Assembly: GCA_035772405.1 (NCBI GenBank)
Contig: JAYKKM010000378.1
Coordinates: 588,501-652,500 of the forward strand
Source: Chrysogorgia sp. JL179-B06
Taxonomy: Eukaryota > Cnidaria > Anthozoa > Scleralcyonacea > Chrysogorgiidae
Direction: 5' to 3'
Length of the DNA stretch: 64,000 bases
Part shown: piece after piece, positions 53,135 to 64,000 of the stretch
Numbering within the stretch: position 1 is the stretch's first letter
Layout: each line of letters starts with the position of its first letter
Position numbers and translations under genes: made by a program
Notes under the pieces: model-generated
The model's database searches: none
What the model was told of the DNA's origin: nothing
Seen by the model: only the letters and a program-made list of their open reading frames with translations

Positions 53135-53294
53135 GCATGTAGTTGCAAATACTAGGTACTCGTTGTAATAATTGTAGTTGGTATCTTTGATGTAGTAATG
53201 TTGTATGTACTGTATATAATCACGACCCCACTTTGTAATTCAGCTTTAATGCTGCAATATTGTTGGAATAAACTATTATTATATTATTATTATG
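53135..53294 (+). mobile_element. LINE 3' UTR and TTA tail
   Basis: The UTR ends in ttgtaattcagctttaatgc, tgcaatattgttggaataaa and ctattattatattattatta. It matches the LINE tail at 34660-34719, so both belong to one family using a (TTA)n 3' end. Confidence 0.8.
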
Positions 53295-53561
53295 AAGAAC
53301 GCGAACATTCCCAACTTACACGACACGACCTTTGTATGTTGTACTTGTCGACAAGTTAAGGTTTTTCGAGATTTTCTACCGTAGTTTGTACACACAACAA
53401 TGCTTCGATGATCGATATTTACGCCACGATGGAGCGACATTTTCCGACGAATTCCGAATTAGTATCTGAGTTGCGCAGTTGTAATTTCGATGTTGGACCC
53501 CTAGATAAACGGCTACCTGAACACCGTGACTACATGGGTACCGCTGACCGCGGTACCCACA

Positions 53562-56330
53562 AAAATGAGACGCTTCTCTTGCCGTTTCCGGTTATCGTTA
53601 CCACCTGAGATGGGAAGGATGGCACAGACTTTCATGTCTGAAACCAAATGGTTAGAGCTGTTGAAATGGCGGGCTGCAGGTTTGACAACATAATTGTTCC
53701 TCACGGAACGAAGATGTTCAGCAAACCTGTCTGAAAAGCGTCACCCAGTTTCACCGATGTAGATTTTAGGACATTTATCGCAAGAAATGCAATAAATGAT
53801 GTTGGTGGAAGTGCATGAAAAAGTGTGACGGATTGTGTGGTTGAATTTGGGGGTAGTAATAACTGTAGTGGGATTGAGAAAAGGGCATGTGTTGCAGCGG
53901 GAACGGCCGCAAGAAAATGTTCCCGCTGGTGCCGAGGTATTTTGTTTAAAGGCACTATGTACTAAGGAGTCACGAATGTTTTTATTACGGCGAAAAGATA
54001 CCAAAGGGTTGTCGGTGAAAATGGCTGACGTCTCAAGATCATTTTGTAAAATGTGAAATTTCCGATTAATAATATTTTTAACTTTAAAATTGAAAGGAAG
54101 AAATGTTAGAACTAAATAAATTTTGTTGTTTGAAACTTGTTCCAAAGGTGGTTCAAGGGCATCTAAACGGGGGACGAGAAAAGCTTTCTGAACGGCGAGG
54201 TCTAGAAGGTTGGTAGGGTAACCACGTTGAACAAAAAAATATTTTATTTCCATTGCTTTGGCTTGAAAATATTGGTCGTCGCTACATAAGCGGCGAAGAC
54301 GCAATAATTGAGAGTAATATATGGATTGCTTAGTGTGGTTGGGATGTGAGGATGAAAATAGAATATAAATATGGGAGTCAGTAAGCTTGTACGAGACCGA
54401 CGTTCTCAGCGAATCAGCATCAATCAAAATTAAAATATCAAGGAACGGCACAGAGGTCTCGCTGATTTCTCACGTGAACTTCAGAGCAGGATGAAAATCA
54501 TCAACAAAGTTGATCAACTGCTCTAAAAGGACATGCGTGAGCATGACGCTGTTCCTAAACAGTCATCGATAAATCTGCCGCAGAAATCAGGCAAGGGACC
54601 CGCGTATTGTTCAAAGATCTGTTTTTCAACATAACCAACAAATAAGTTAGCATAGCTTGGACCCATTTTGGTGCCCATCGCAACACCTGCACTTATTTGT
54701 TGATAATGTTCACCATCAAACGAAAAATGTTAAGGGTAAGCACTAGTTCTGCTAAGCGGAGTAACGTGGTTGTGGAGGGTTCTAAATGAGTGCGCTTATC
54801 AAACAAAATCTTTATAGCTTCAAGGCCATCACAATGGGGGAATGACGGTGTATAGGACTTGACGTCCATGGTGAAAATAAATTTATCGGAACTATACTGA
54901 AACGTAACTGGTCGAAAATTTGCAAGGCATGTTTAGTATCTTTGATATAAGAAGGCAACTTCTTAACCAAAGGATACATAACGTTGTCTAGAAAACTGGA
55001 AATGAGCTCGGTGGGGCAACTACAAGCGGAAACAATCGGCCTGCCAGGATTGTTAGGTTTATGAATTGAAGGTAGGAAATATATGACAGGCGCTCTGCAG
55101 GGGTGTTAATATAAGGTTACATGCAGAGGCAGGCAATTCGCCGGATTGGATGAAATTCTTGATCGTTGTTTTGACGGATTTTTGGTGAGATTGAGTGTGA
55201 TCGGTATTCAACTTAGTATAAAAGATGGTGTTGAAGACACTGAGTTGGCGAAGAGCCTCTTGTCGAAACAAGTCCGCTCTCCAGACAACAACAGCGCCAC
55301 CTTTGTTCGCAGGTTTTATGACAACGTCATTTCGGCATCGCAACGACTTTAAAGCTAGAAGCTCTGTTTTGTTGAGGTTATGAACTTGTTTTCTGCGCGG
55401 AGGGTGCAATTTATCAATGTCATGGCGGAATTGTCTTACGAATAGATCAAGGGAGGAAAATTCGCCTTCCGGTGGAGACCAAGACGATTTCTTCGGGTTG
55501 AGTTCTTCAAAAATATCCTTATTGTTATTGAAAGTGGGCTTATCGTCAAAAAAGGCTTTGAGGCGCATGCGGCGGAAGAAAGGTTCGGTATCCTCTTCAA
55601 CTGAAAATAGATCGATGGGCCCGGAGTTGGGAACAAACTTGAGACCTTTCGCAAGAACAGATCTCTCGGGGTCATATAAAGGCAAATCAGAGGGAATAGT
55701 GAAAAACAGACGATTGACTTCGTTAGAAGAACTAGTGCTCTGGGAGGGATTCGGGGAAGGACCCAGTAATCTGGCCAATTTGGACGCCTAGAACTTGAGT
55801 CTAGAATTTAACATGCGAATTTGTTGAACGATAGCGGTAAACAAAATAGGTGGGCAGACCTGGGAGAGAGGGGACTTACATCCCGAGATGTCGTCATCTG
55901 TATGTTGTAAATTACTGGACATAGATTTAACAGTGATACGCATCAAACGACGGGAATAACTCGAACAAGTCGCTGATATGTGATGGCAATAACGACGATC
56001 GATAGCGGGAAGATTAAAAGACAATAAATCAAAAGAGGATCTAAAACAGTAGGGAATACGACCCCCCGATATAAACAACGACTAATAAAAGTAATGTGAC
56101 TAGAAAAACGTATCTTAGATAAAATAAGGTCAAACAAGCGTAGAGCATGATTACCGTTCGACGGTAAAAAAGGAAGCAAATAACTTACCATTTCGTGGCA
56201 TATATATAAGCCCTATTTATTTTATTTCTTCTCGTCTTACTCTGATGAAGGCTCCGCTCGAAACGTCAGTATCTCGTCACTAAATTATTGGCAGTTTACC
56301 ACCCTTTCACTTTAATATATTTGTAGTGTG
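53562..56330 (-). pseudogene. Penelope-like element, third copy (with N-terminal region)
   Basis: Minus strand. The frame 55059-55778 gives the N-terminal part missing from the 12-14 kb copy (RMRLKAFFDDKPTFNNN, SSWSPPEGEFSSLDLFVRQF, LKSLRCRNDVVIKPANKGGA, VVVWRADLFRQEALRQLS). The RT core at about 54460-55058 is readable but carries several stops and frameshifts. The frame 53741-54451 gives the linker and GIY-YIG start (NIIYCISCDKCPKIYIGETG). The rest continues to 53562 in another frame. A terminal repeat with a hammerhead lies at the 5' side (56200-56325) in inverted orientation, as in the 10-14 kb copy. The 3' terminal repeat is missing. Confidence 0.85.
56237..56273 (+). ncRNA. Hammerhead motif of the third PLE copy
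   Basis: TTACT, CTGATGA, AGGCTCCGCTC (one G fewer than 14262-14298, which shortens stem II), GAAAC, GTC, AGTAT. Stem I is intact. It runs opposite to the element's coding strand. Confidence 0.65.
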
Positions 56331-56384
56331 TTTATCGAGATTTGTTGCGTTTTGATAAGGAAATTGTAGGTTTTTATTATTGTG

Positions 56385-56925
56385 ATGGAAAATATTCACG
56401 AGAACCAAGTAGGAGAAGTGTTACCTTACCAATATGAACCAGAAGCGGAGGCAAAAACAAGTAATTTAAGCGATGAAAGCGATTCCGAACAAGGCAGTGA
56501 TTTGTCTTCGTCTGACGAGAAAGTCGATCACGAGTTTGAAAGAGCAAATGCTTAGCGCCTTCAAAGTCTTAGTTGGTGTATAAATGTGGACATTGCGCTT
56601 TATCAACAAAGGCTATTGAATGTTTTTGTTGACATGAGAAAGCGTTAGAGTACGACGAATATGAAGTACTTCTTGACCAAACAGAGGCACAAGCCTAAAA
56701 ATGTTTGACAACACATCCAGACTTTAAAGACAACATGGCACATGCTATCAGAAGGCGTATATGAAGATAGATGTTGTCGTTATATTGAGGAAAACTGGCC
56801 TCTTGATGATGGGGATCTGGAAAAAATACACAAACTTTATCGGCTGGTGGCATATCAGCGATATTCTCGGTGGGTTTTCCAGATTTTGGGGAAAAAGAAG
56901 AGAAGACCTACAGTATTGCCTAGAA
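56385..56925 (+). pseudogene. P2X7-type C-terminal zinc domain gene, decayed
   Basis: ATG at 56385 opens an acidic N-terminus (MENIHENQVGEVLPYQYEPE, then SDESDSEQGSDLSSSDEKVD). After a stop at about 56552 and a small insertion near 56580 the reading becomes WCKCGHCALSTKAIECFCCH, a zinc-binding Cys pattern. CLTTHPDFKDNMAH follows, and later LYRLVAYQRYSRWVFQILGK and RRPTVLP. This order (acidic head, WCxCGxC, ECxCC, C..HPDF, YR.VAYR.F.RWV...LGK) is that of the P2X7 ballast-like domain family abundant in cnidarians. Several stops and frameshifts are present. The end is cut by the inverted-repeat element starting near 56918. Confidence 0.7.
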
Positions 56926-57338
56926 ATAACCTAACAGAAACCGCGGTTAACCGGGGTTCATCCGCGGACCATCCGCGGATCATCCGCGGTTCAACCTGGG
57001 TTCATCTTCGGTTCAACCGAAGGCGATCCTCGGTAGATCCGCGGTCGAACCTGGGTCGGTCCGCGGTTCAACCTCGGGTAACCTAACCGCAAAATCAACC
57101 GCAATGCGTATTTCGGAATATGTCGTTTATTTCCGAAGTTTGGCGTCGTTTTACACATGGTTTAAGTTCTGTTGCGGTTCGAAGAAATGGGAAAGTTGTC
57201 AAAATATGCTAAGTTACGGCAGCGCGGATGTAGAATATTACTTATTTCAGAATATAATGTCGTTTGCTATGAATTTGATAATATCGTTTGGGAGAACTTG
57301 TGGCAACTTAAAATTAAATACTTGTGCATAATATCACA

Positions 57339-58165
57339 GGGAGCCGTAACGTCTATTGACTATTAGTGAAGCGAGTTTAACACTAAAGCGGGTTTGTTTG
57401 GTATTTTTTACACAATCATTGCATTAAATCGCTATTAAAATGTTCTTACTTGTTAATTTTGTCGACAATCAGGACAAATTACAGGCAACATCAATTCGCG
57501 TATAGGAAGCAACTTTATTTCGGTAGTGATTTGTTTTGACGTCTAATGTAGTTGTTAGGTAAAATCTTAGCTTGAAAATCGGCTACATGATTAGCTACAT
57601 GTTCACAGTCGCTTTGAAAATGTTGTAATTGAAAGCTGTGATAAACATTTTTAGTGGAGACATTTCGAATCATCTGTGCTCCGACTTGAGTCGACCACCG
57701 GAAGTTAATTTGTCAAACACGCCACCATCTGTCAATCTTTTACACAACATAAATAATGTTTTGTTAACATAGTTTTCTCTAGCCTCCTCCGCAGGCAACT
57801 CTGTGGCTTCTTTTATCCGAGTCAAATCGCTTCCAAGGCTGTACGAGCAATTTTCGTTGGGATTTAAGGGAAGTATAGGGATTGTGAAGGGATTGATTGA
57901 CGAGGAGGGGACAGCTGGGGTCCCTTCGCGCATTTATCGGCCAAAAACGGCCAAAACAGCGTTGGAAGCTATTTGACTCGGGAAAAAGAAGCCACAGAGT
58001 TGCCTGCGGAGGAGGCTAAGTTTTCTCCTAAGTAGACTGCACGTCTGCACCTGCGCTCGGATATATATATATATATAAATATACCAAATAAACCCGCTTT
58101 ACTGTTAAACTCACTTTATTGTTAAACTCGCTTCACTAATAGACGTTACGGCTTAGCCTTCCTGT
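57339..58165. mobile_element. Nested MITE with inner hairpin
   Basis: gccgtaacgtctattgacta, ttagtgaagcgagtttaaca near 57346 mirrors gtttaaactcgcttcactaa-type sequence and tagacgttacggc near 58100-58155. The right end has a small internal duplication (gttaaactc.ctt). An inner inverted pair lies at 57778-57835 (cctcctccgcaggcaactct) and 57961-58020 (agagttgcctgcggaggagg). No ORF of note. Confidence 0.75.
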
Positions 58166-58712
58166 GGCATCACGTTACCCGCCTGGTTCATCACTCAATC
58201 GCTATTCAATCAAATAAAAAACAGTCCGATGAGCGCGAGCAACAAGTTAATACTAATACTACCGTAGACTTGCAATCTGCAGTTTAGCGGGAAAACTGCC
58301 TTGCTATAGTACACTGCCGAATCTTTGACGATTGATGATTTTGTCGTCTTATATATATATGACATGTTGGCATATTGAATCAATATGACTTGTCGATTTA
58401 TCATAGTAAATATGAGCATGGCCCCAAATATATACCGTATATGACTGTGTTTCTGGAGCATTCTAACTAGCACAATTCATTCAACAAACAAATAATTTAC
58501 GCCGGATATACGCGCGCCGATGTATATATGGTCACATATATGAATTATATCTTCGAATGCTGATAATTCTGACACTAGTACTATTGGGAACTAATGCCAT
58601 CAACAACACGACAAGACCTGCCGCTTTGTGTCTGTCATGCCATATTTTAAATCACACAATATCTCGCGTTCGGAGTAAAGATGTTCTTCGACAGTTTAAA
58701 ATATATTTTGGT

Positions 58713-58750
58713 CTTACTCTGACGAAGGGCACCGCTCGAAAGTCAGCATA
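58713..58750 (+). ncRNA. Decayed PLE hammerhead and terminal repeat
   Basis: TTACT, CTGACGA, AGGGCACCGCTC, GAAA, GTC, AGCAT. The C after GAAA is lost and stem I is mismatched. The flank (ttaacagttcaccacctttt, cactttgctatatat) identifies it as the 10-14 kb PLE family's terminal repeat. Confidence 0.5.
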
Positions 58751-59007
58751 TATATCGTTGCTAAAAATCTTAACAGTTCACCACCTTTTCACTTTGCTAT
58801 ATATCCCCAACACTGTCAACACAACATTCCACTTTTTTTACTGCTCTCGGATATTCTATCGCTGCGATATGCCTAACCTTACTTAAGTAGTCATCACGAA
58901 ATGGTAAATAATTTTCTTCCTTTTTTACCGTCGAGCAGTAACCATGACCTTACTTATTTTATCTAAGACCCGTTAGTTTCAGTCGTATTACTTTAAATTT
59001 TGGAGGT

Positions 59008-59046
59008 CATACTCTGATGAACGCCTAGGCTCGAAACGTTAGTATT
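59008..59046 (+). ncRNA. Hammerhead motif of a further PLE-like terminal repeat
   Basis: ATACT, CTGATGA (59013-59019), ACGCCTAGGCTC, GAAAC, GTT, AGTAT. Stem I ATACT/AGTAT is perfect over 5 bp. Stem II is GCC/GGC with a very small loop. The cleavage triplet is GTT. The downstream sequence differs from the main PLE family (ttcgttagtaaaaagctttg), so this is another lineage. Confidence 0.65.
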
Positions 59047-59689
59047 TCGTTAGTAAAAAGCTTTGCAATTTGTCATTTACACTCGTTCTTAATAACGACA
59101 CACATGTAGTTGAATGTAGTTGAAGTAAGAATCAACTCAGCCAAAACACTCTTAAAATAATGTCTAAATCACCGTTTGCCGACACAATAGCGTCCTGAAT
59201 TCCCATTGAATAGAATACAATTATTCATTTCATTTGCTTTCGTGTTCTTACGATCGGGCGAGATCGGAATCCGAAGTGTACGGTCGCCAATACTCTTGCG
59301 GTTGCGGTCGAACGTGTCTACCGCAACATCACCGCAACCGAACTGCAACCGAACCGTAACCGAACCGCAAACGAACCGCAACCGAACCGCAATCTAACTG
59401 CAACCGAACCGCAACCGAACCGCAACCGAACCGTGCAGTGTTAGGTTAATTCTAGGCAGTACTGTATTACTGCTTGTGTTTATTCAATAATACGAGAACC
59501 CTTCGCGTCGCCTGATGGCCTTTACATAGCATTTTAAATATGCCAAAACATCAAAACGGTAATCTTTTATGTTACATTTAACAAATGGCACTTTGTGTAG
59601 TTGCTAGTAAATTAATATTTATTACTGGTAAATATTACCCTTTATAAAATCTGGACAAAAGTGAGGTGTTTTCCTATTTAGGGCAAGGT

Positions 59690-60301
59690 TATAAATTTAT
59701 TCTCTCCGACAATATAAACAAACCCAAATTCGCTTGGTACTTGGCTCTTCGCTTGGTTCGGTTGGCTGATAGTTTCCGCTTCTTCTGTTGAACATTCTTC
59801 TTCCTTTGGTAGTTCTCCGGGATTTAGAAGTTCAGATAGTCCCTATAATTGTAGGTAAATATTTATAATAAATATTTTGGGGGCAATGGCAATCTGGCAA
59901 TGATGGTAATTTGTCGATCGAGAATTCGAATTACCTTTTCTCGTTGTCTTCTTTCCGTAAAAGTCCTTGCTTTGCTTGCGCTTGTATCAAGTAATGGTTT
60001 GTTCAAGGTTGGTAAGGCATCACTTTCCAATCGTACTCGAAACGTTTCGTTGCATTCTATACGTTCCAGGTCCAGATTCGTACGCGTCTTCAGCAAAATG
60101 AAGCGAGCAAATTCTACTGTTAGACAATGGCTTAAATGCTTTGCGTTTGCAGAATTCAACTCATGCCTTTCTTCTAATTTGTTGGGATACCGATTTTCCG
60201 GTTGCAAACGCAAAGAAATGTATCCCACTAGGATTTTTTTTGGCGTCACTATTACAACCGTATACCGGGCAGTACGACATGTTTTCACCTTCGCTTCGGC
60301 T
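59690..60301 (-). CDS. Two-exon gene fragment, function unknown
   Basis: The first visible exon, about 59935-60301 on the minus strand, starts after an AG acceptor (ttgcaag). It reads KVKTCRTARYTVVIVTPKKI, HLSHCLTVEFARFILLKTRT, FRVRLESDALPTLNKPLLDT and ERRQREK. Donor GTAATT lies at 59929-59934. The next exon, 59842 down to about 59690, begins GLSELLNPGELPKEEE and CSTEEAETISQ and ends at a stop after ENKFITLP. The phases agree. The product has a basic helical end and an acidic tail. I do not recognise it. The overlapping plus frame 59900-60445 is rejected because it lacks splice support. Its 5' exons are not identified. Confidence 0.45.
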
Positions 60302-60309
60302 TGCAACAA

Positions 60310-61160
60310 TGAAGCAGCAAAATTTGTTTATGGGCCTTATAGCTATTTCGCAAACAATGCTGTATTAGAACCTGTTAGCACCGACGCGGCAACAGTTATA
60401 ATTTTGATTTCTTGGTCAGGCCTCACCGATAAAAAACAACATTGATAAGAATTTTATACAAAGGTGTATCCGGACGAATGGAGAGATAATTCAGAAGTGC
60501 CGCCATAATATACTTCCAATGCGCTAATGTCCTCTTGTTGTTGCCCTAGCCGACATAATTTATGGCTAAAGATGTACAAACTTGGTGGCCATGGTCAGTG
60601 AAAGCCCACACAAGTCAAAACAAGATTTTTAATACTATCTTCAAGACAGGTGGTTCGCCCTTCCGTAATATACAATTTCAGTACAAAGTCTAAATTGCAT
60701 ATTGTCGCTAGTTGTATTCGATATTTTTTATATAGAAATATTTCGAAGTATTAAAATATTATATGGGGTGAAAATCTAAGCGCATTTAGCAGTTCAAATA
60801 TACGCGTTTATTGAAAATATTGTCGAAAACATATCCGCAGAACAGTGATACTTAGCTAGTGCACAATTATTTAATTGCATTTGCTCTGTATCTATAATTT
60901 TTTTAGTAAAATGTTCTTATAACGTGTAAATACAATATAATTTGTATTGTCAGATTTGGCCTAACCCATCTAATGACGTCAGAAAATGTTTGCATGCATA
61001 AATTAGCATACGCGTTTTTTTCAAAATGGCGGACGACTGTTCAACATTTTCACAAATTTTCTCTACAACTAAATGCGATAGACACACGGAAACATAAAAT
61101 TAGGTATTCCGTAGGTAAGTTTAATAGATATGTCCTTTAATGTTTGAGCATGTTATTAGA
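60310..61160. other. Non-coding interval
   Basis: AT-rich; no gene, repeat or RNA motif recognised. Confidence 0.5.
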
Positions 61161-62430
61161 CATCCATGATTTTATATCATTCACGAGACACTCCAGCTTG
61201 AGTGCAGTTACAGAGATAATCATCGGCATATAGGTGGAAGTCAACGCCATGCTTGCGTGCAAGGTCACCGATAGGTAGTATATCCAACGTAAACAACTTG
61301 GGCCCTAACACTGACCCTTGCGGCACGCCACATTCCAGGTCTTTGGGTTCGGAAAGCACACCGTCAATGGTAACTTTGATCCTTCTATTTGTATAAATAG
61401 GAATGGAACCAATCCAGACACTTTCCTGTTATACCTAGTCGACTTTCAAGTCGGCGATGCAAGATAATGGTATGGTCGATAGTATCGAACGCTGCACTAA
61501 CATCCAAACTCACAAGTAGAACAGCCAGATTGTCATCCAAAGCTAGAAGAATATCATTGTATAAACGAACCCAAGCAGTTTCAGTCGAGTGATGTGCCTT
61601 GTAAGCTGATTGCATAATTTCTTATGCTGGATATCAACAACTTTCTCGATCTGCTTTTAAACATATGAAAGGTTTGAAATGGGTCGAAAGTTTTTAAAAA
61701 GCTCTGGGTTGAAAGATGGTTTCTTTAATATATGTAATAGAAGAGCTTCTTTAAAAAAACAGCAGGCATGACAGTTCATCAAAGGACAGGTTGATGATAT
61801 CAGTAATTACTGGAAGGAGAATAGATAGGTGTTGTTTAAGAAGCCATGTCGGTAGTGGATCGAGACTACAGAATTTATTATTAGTCTTCTTAATAATCTT
61901 TTCAACAGCTTCCTCAGTGACTGGGGAAAAACTTGACATTGTTGCTCTAGTAGCCTCATCATCAGAGTCATAAGTTGGTGAGTTTGAGGAATGGTCATCA
62001 TAGACACAAAGGTCTGCACGAATATTGGCAATCTTCGTAATGAAGAAATCAGCAAATCTGTTGGTTAATTCCGATAAAAAAAGAAAGTCTTCATGTACAG
62101 GAAGCTGAATTTCATCCACACGATGAAGCAAATTATTGAGGACAGTAAACAGAGCTCCTTGATCCCCGGTATTGCCTTGAATTTTTTCACTGTAAAACCT
62201 CTGTCGAGTTATCACAAGTAACTGACTGTAACAATGTTCTTTGAAGCTGTTGGCATCATCTGTTGTTCTGGTTAGTCTGTATTTACGTTCTAATTTCCTT
62301 TTCTTCCTTTTAAGTAGCTCAGGAGTAAACCATTCGGCATGAGGGCGTATCCTGAAACACCTATTATGTTCGGGAGCATGATTATTTGAAAGTCCCTGTA
62401 AGATCTTATTATAGCTGAGCACAGTTTAGT
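61160..62430 (-). pseudogene. CR1/L2-like LINE RT fragment
   Basis: Minus-strand frames 61751-62422, 61385-61615 and 61177-61359. They read RIRPHAEWFTPELLKRKKRK, KIIKKTNNKFCSLDPLPTWL and LLKQHLSILLPVITDIINLS (start of RT). QSAYKAHHSTETAWVRLYND and VSLDVSAAFDTIDHTII (motif A) follow, then [20 protein letters not shown] (motif B) and FHLYADDYL (motif C). The element is truncated at both ends; the APE domain and the C-terminus are absent. Breaks between frames include loss of the region between PVITDIIN and QSAYK. Confidence 0.82.
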
Positions 62431-63010
62431 TGTAGTTAGCCACGACGATGACCCTTTTTCATTAATTTAATAAATCCATTACTCTTTTTTTCGTTGTTTG
62501 CAGGCTTTCTATGACTTGTGCAGCCACACACTCATAATGTTGATTCTTCTGTAGACGCAACTTTGCTTTAATGTCTTGTAACTGTGGTTTTCTGTAGGAC
62601 TCTATCTTGTTAATAATCATCTCTTTCAGAGGTCAGCAATCTTTTTAGAAGCATATCGTGTTGGTAAAGAGAGTAGTTTTATTTCTTCGGGAGAGGAATG
62701 ACCTCTACCAGGGAAGAGCGGACGGCGGTGAGCTTCTCATTTATGGCATCTTCAATTGGCTGGGTTAATTAATAATATATTGACATCTTCTCATGATAAC
62801 ATGAGTAAATTCAGGTAGAGCTAAAATCTCTCGTATCTATTTTTCCACTTTCTTCGCTACATATTATTCAACAAAGGTAGCTGTACTAACAGCTGCACCA
62901 AGTATCGTATGACCTTCGATTGTTATTTGGAAGCCATACCCGTCGAACATTGCACTCTGCTTCGTGGCCAGCACATGTTTGGAGATACCCCACAGCTTAT
63001 TTGACATCTT
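62431..63010 (-). pseudogene. Highly decayed RT C-terminal fragment
   Basis: Read by eye on the minus strand: FDGYGFQITIEGHTILGAAV, STATFVE, VAKKVEK, then IEDAINEKLTAVRSS, SSPEEIKLLSLPTRYASKKI and, before 62440, EKGSSSWLTTTK. This string (ITxEGxxxLGAxxG...VxKKVxxW, LSLPxR, KGSSSWL) is the post-RT region of a retroelement common in cnidarians. Many stops are present. LINEs have landed on both sides. Confidence 0.55.
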
Positions 63011-64000
63011 CGCCAATTACTTTAAATAAATAAATAAACAACCTTATTTCACGAGGGTAATACATAACAAAAAGCTGATAAACTTGTCGCCCTCGACAAT
63101 AACTAATACAAATTATTAAAATTACATTATAATAAACTAAATAAATTTGAATAACTAAACGAAAATACAATCAAAACTAAAATAAAATATAAGTACAATA
63201 AAGAAATAAAACATTGCAACTATAACACATTAAAAATACATTCATAGTGATCAATGCCTTGATAGGATTCATTGAAAAATATCTAAGAGATGATTTGAAA
63301 GAGGCAAGACTAGGTTTCTTTTTAATTTCTGGTGGAAGACTATTCCAGAATTTTATAGTGGTGACCGTAAACGATTTACCTCCTTCATTTTTACGATTAA
63401 ATTTAGGGCAGACTAATTTATGCATTCCGTGTCTGGTTTGTCTACCATGGATTGAGTGGTTATTTAAAAAACAGTTTATCAATATAGTTAGGGGTTTCCC
63501 CATGTAGTCTCTTATAAATAAGCGAACATCTATTTATTTTAATATCGTCACAGAAAGGTATCCATCCTAACTTAGCAAAATTATCAATTGACCTTGAGGA
63601 AGTATCATTTCCCAATATTACACGAGTAGCTCTCTTTTGAAGACCAAATATCCTTTGTAAGTCTCCAGTAGAGCAACAGCTCCAAACCATGTTGCCGTAC
63701 ATCATCTGTGGCTTTATTACGGCATTATAAAACAGCTTTCTCTAAATATGCTCGTAATTTCTTAAGGAGACCAATTTTTGGGAAAGTTTCTTACTTAATT
63801 TACATGTATCAACATGTTCCTTGAAATTTAGTTTATCGTCGAAAATTACACCCAAACGTTTCTGACATGAGACCTGTTCAATGATTACTCCACTAGCACT
63901 GATCGTCAAGTTTAAGTTTTGTAGATGGGGGTGTAAGAGCTGACCAGTAACAAGGATAGATTTAGTTTCGGAGGCATTTAAGACCGTGAGGTTTTCGTCT
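63011..64000 (-). pseudogene. LINE 3' half, continues beyond the window
   Basis: Minus strand, entering at 64000. It reads TFGCNFRR/KFQGTC-type palm remnants, then (63460-63705) MMYGNMVWSCCSTGDLQRIF, LQKRATRVIL and LGWIPFCDDIKINRCSLIYK. Next (63177-63503) come HKLVCPKFNRKNEGGKSFTV, TTIKFWNSLPPEIKKKPSLA and SFKSSLRYF. The end is the C-terminal part of a CR1-like LINE, with a 3' UTR down to a tttatttatttattt tail at about 63018-63030. Frameshifts are present in the part nearest the window edge. Confidence 0.8.

Larger units (their letters stand above)
56918..59465. mobile_element. Inverted-repeat element with CCGCGG-rich subterminal arrays
   Basis: The left end ctacagtattgcctagaaat, aacctaac mirrors the right end gttaggtt, aattctaggcagtactgta. 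Just inside the left end is a 150-bp array of ccgcggttcaacc and atccgcgg units (56947-57090). Just inside the right end is an array of gaaccgcaacc units (59280-59440), the inverted and diverged form. The interior contains a nested MITE (57339-58165), PLE terminal relics and no transposase I can recognise. The element may be a non-autonomous DNA transposon, or two facing copies of a shorter one. Confidence 0.55.

Noticed and set aside
53408..53608. 66-codon plus frame between LINE and third PLE
   Set aside because: Runs into the antisense of the PLE and shows no domain.
59900..60445. 181-codon plus frame
   Set aside because: Antisense to the spliced minus-strand gene, with no splice support or recognisable motif of its own.

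Overview
The window is repeat-dense, intron-bearing eukaryotic DNA, most likely from a cnidarian (a coral or relative). The evidence is canonical GT-AG introns with AT-rich spacers, long (TA)n tracts, and a load of Penelope-like elements (PLEs), CR1/L2-like LINEs, Crypton, Harbinger, hAT and Ty3/gypsy remnants. Several proteins also resemble families I know as common in cnidarian and sponge genomes. No bacterial features were seen. Family names come from reading motifs and from memory, not from searches.

Layout. 1-9805: a giant imperfect palindrome with arms of about 4.9 kb, filled with AAAGTTAA-type satellite and four copies of one LINE 3' end. 9806-10815: diverged tandem modules related to the palindrome's outer end. 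10838-14392: a 5'-truncated PLE (RT plus GIY-YIG) fused head-to-head to an inverted partial copy, each end carrying a hammerhead-like motif. 14931-15340: Crypton remnant. 15368-15986: Harbinger-like MITE with a TAA target duplication. 16-17.9 kb: small hairpins, MITEs and tandem repeats. 18226-22860: a Ty3/gypsy pol pseudogene split by a 5'-truncated LINE (19182-21531) with a six-base target duplication. 23011-23605: another MITE. 23.6-25.6 kb: no gene seen.

25660-31913 holds the most interesting genes: a three-exon chromodomain gene (+) facing an eight-exon gene (-) of about 820 codons. The latter has, in order, GDG, GGD, CxxC, HxxxxH and GVE motifs, the layout of a RAG1/Transib-type DDE transposase core. 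Three of its exons are not obvious as ORFs and were found by splice phase. A 16-bp inverted motif lies outside both genes. A palindrome in one intron contains a well-formed type I hammerhead ribozyme.

34.3-35.4 kb: LINE and PLE tails. 35.5-36.5 kb: four tRNA-like SINE units in opposed orientation. 36719-40446: a hAT element whose transposase gene is preceded in splice phase by OTU-like exons; it is broken. 40717-44570: a tandem array of about 14 tRNA-Ala(AGC)-like SINE units with a 1019-bp higher-order repeat. 44961-45472: an exon encoding a TIR domain (MyD88/TLR type). 46.5-47.4 kb: two PLE endonuclease remnants. 47455-47760: ACTCC/GGAGT dyad repeat. 49.1-49.7 kb: a possible cysteine-peptidase-like remnant. 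50038-53290: a nearly complete LINE with three in-frame stops. 53562-56330: a third PLE copy. 56385-56925: a decayed P2X7-type zinc-domain gene. 56918-59465: an inverted-repeat element with CCGCGG-rich ends. 59690-60301: a two-exon gene of unknown function. 61160-64000: three nested RT remnants on the minus strand.

Overall, the apparent host-like genes are the chromodomain gene, the TIR exon and the unknown gene at 59.7 kb. Nearly everything else is mobile DNA, and many blocks abut (TA)n tracts.
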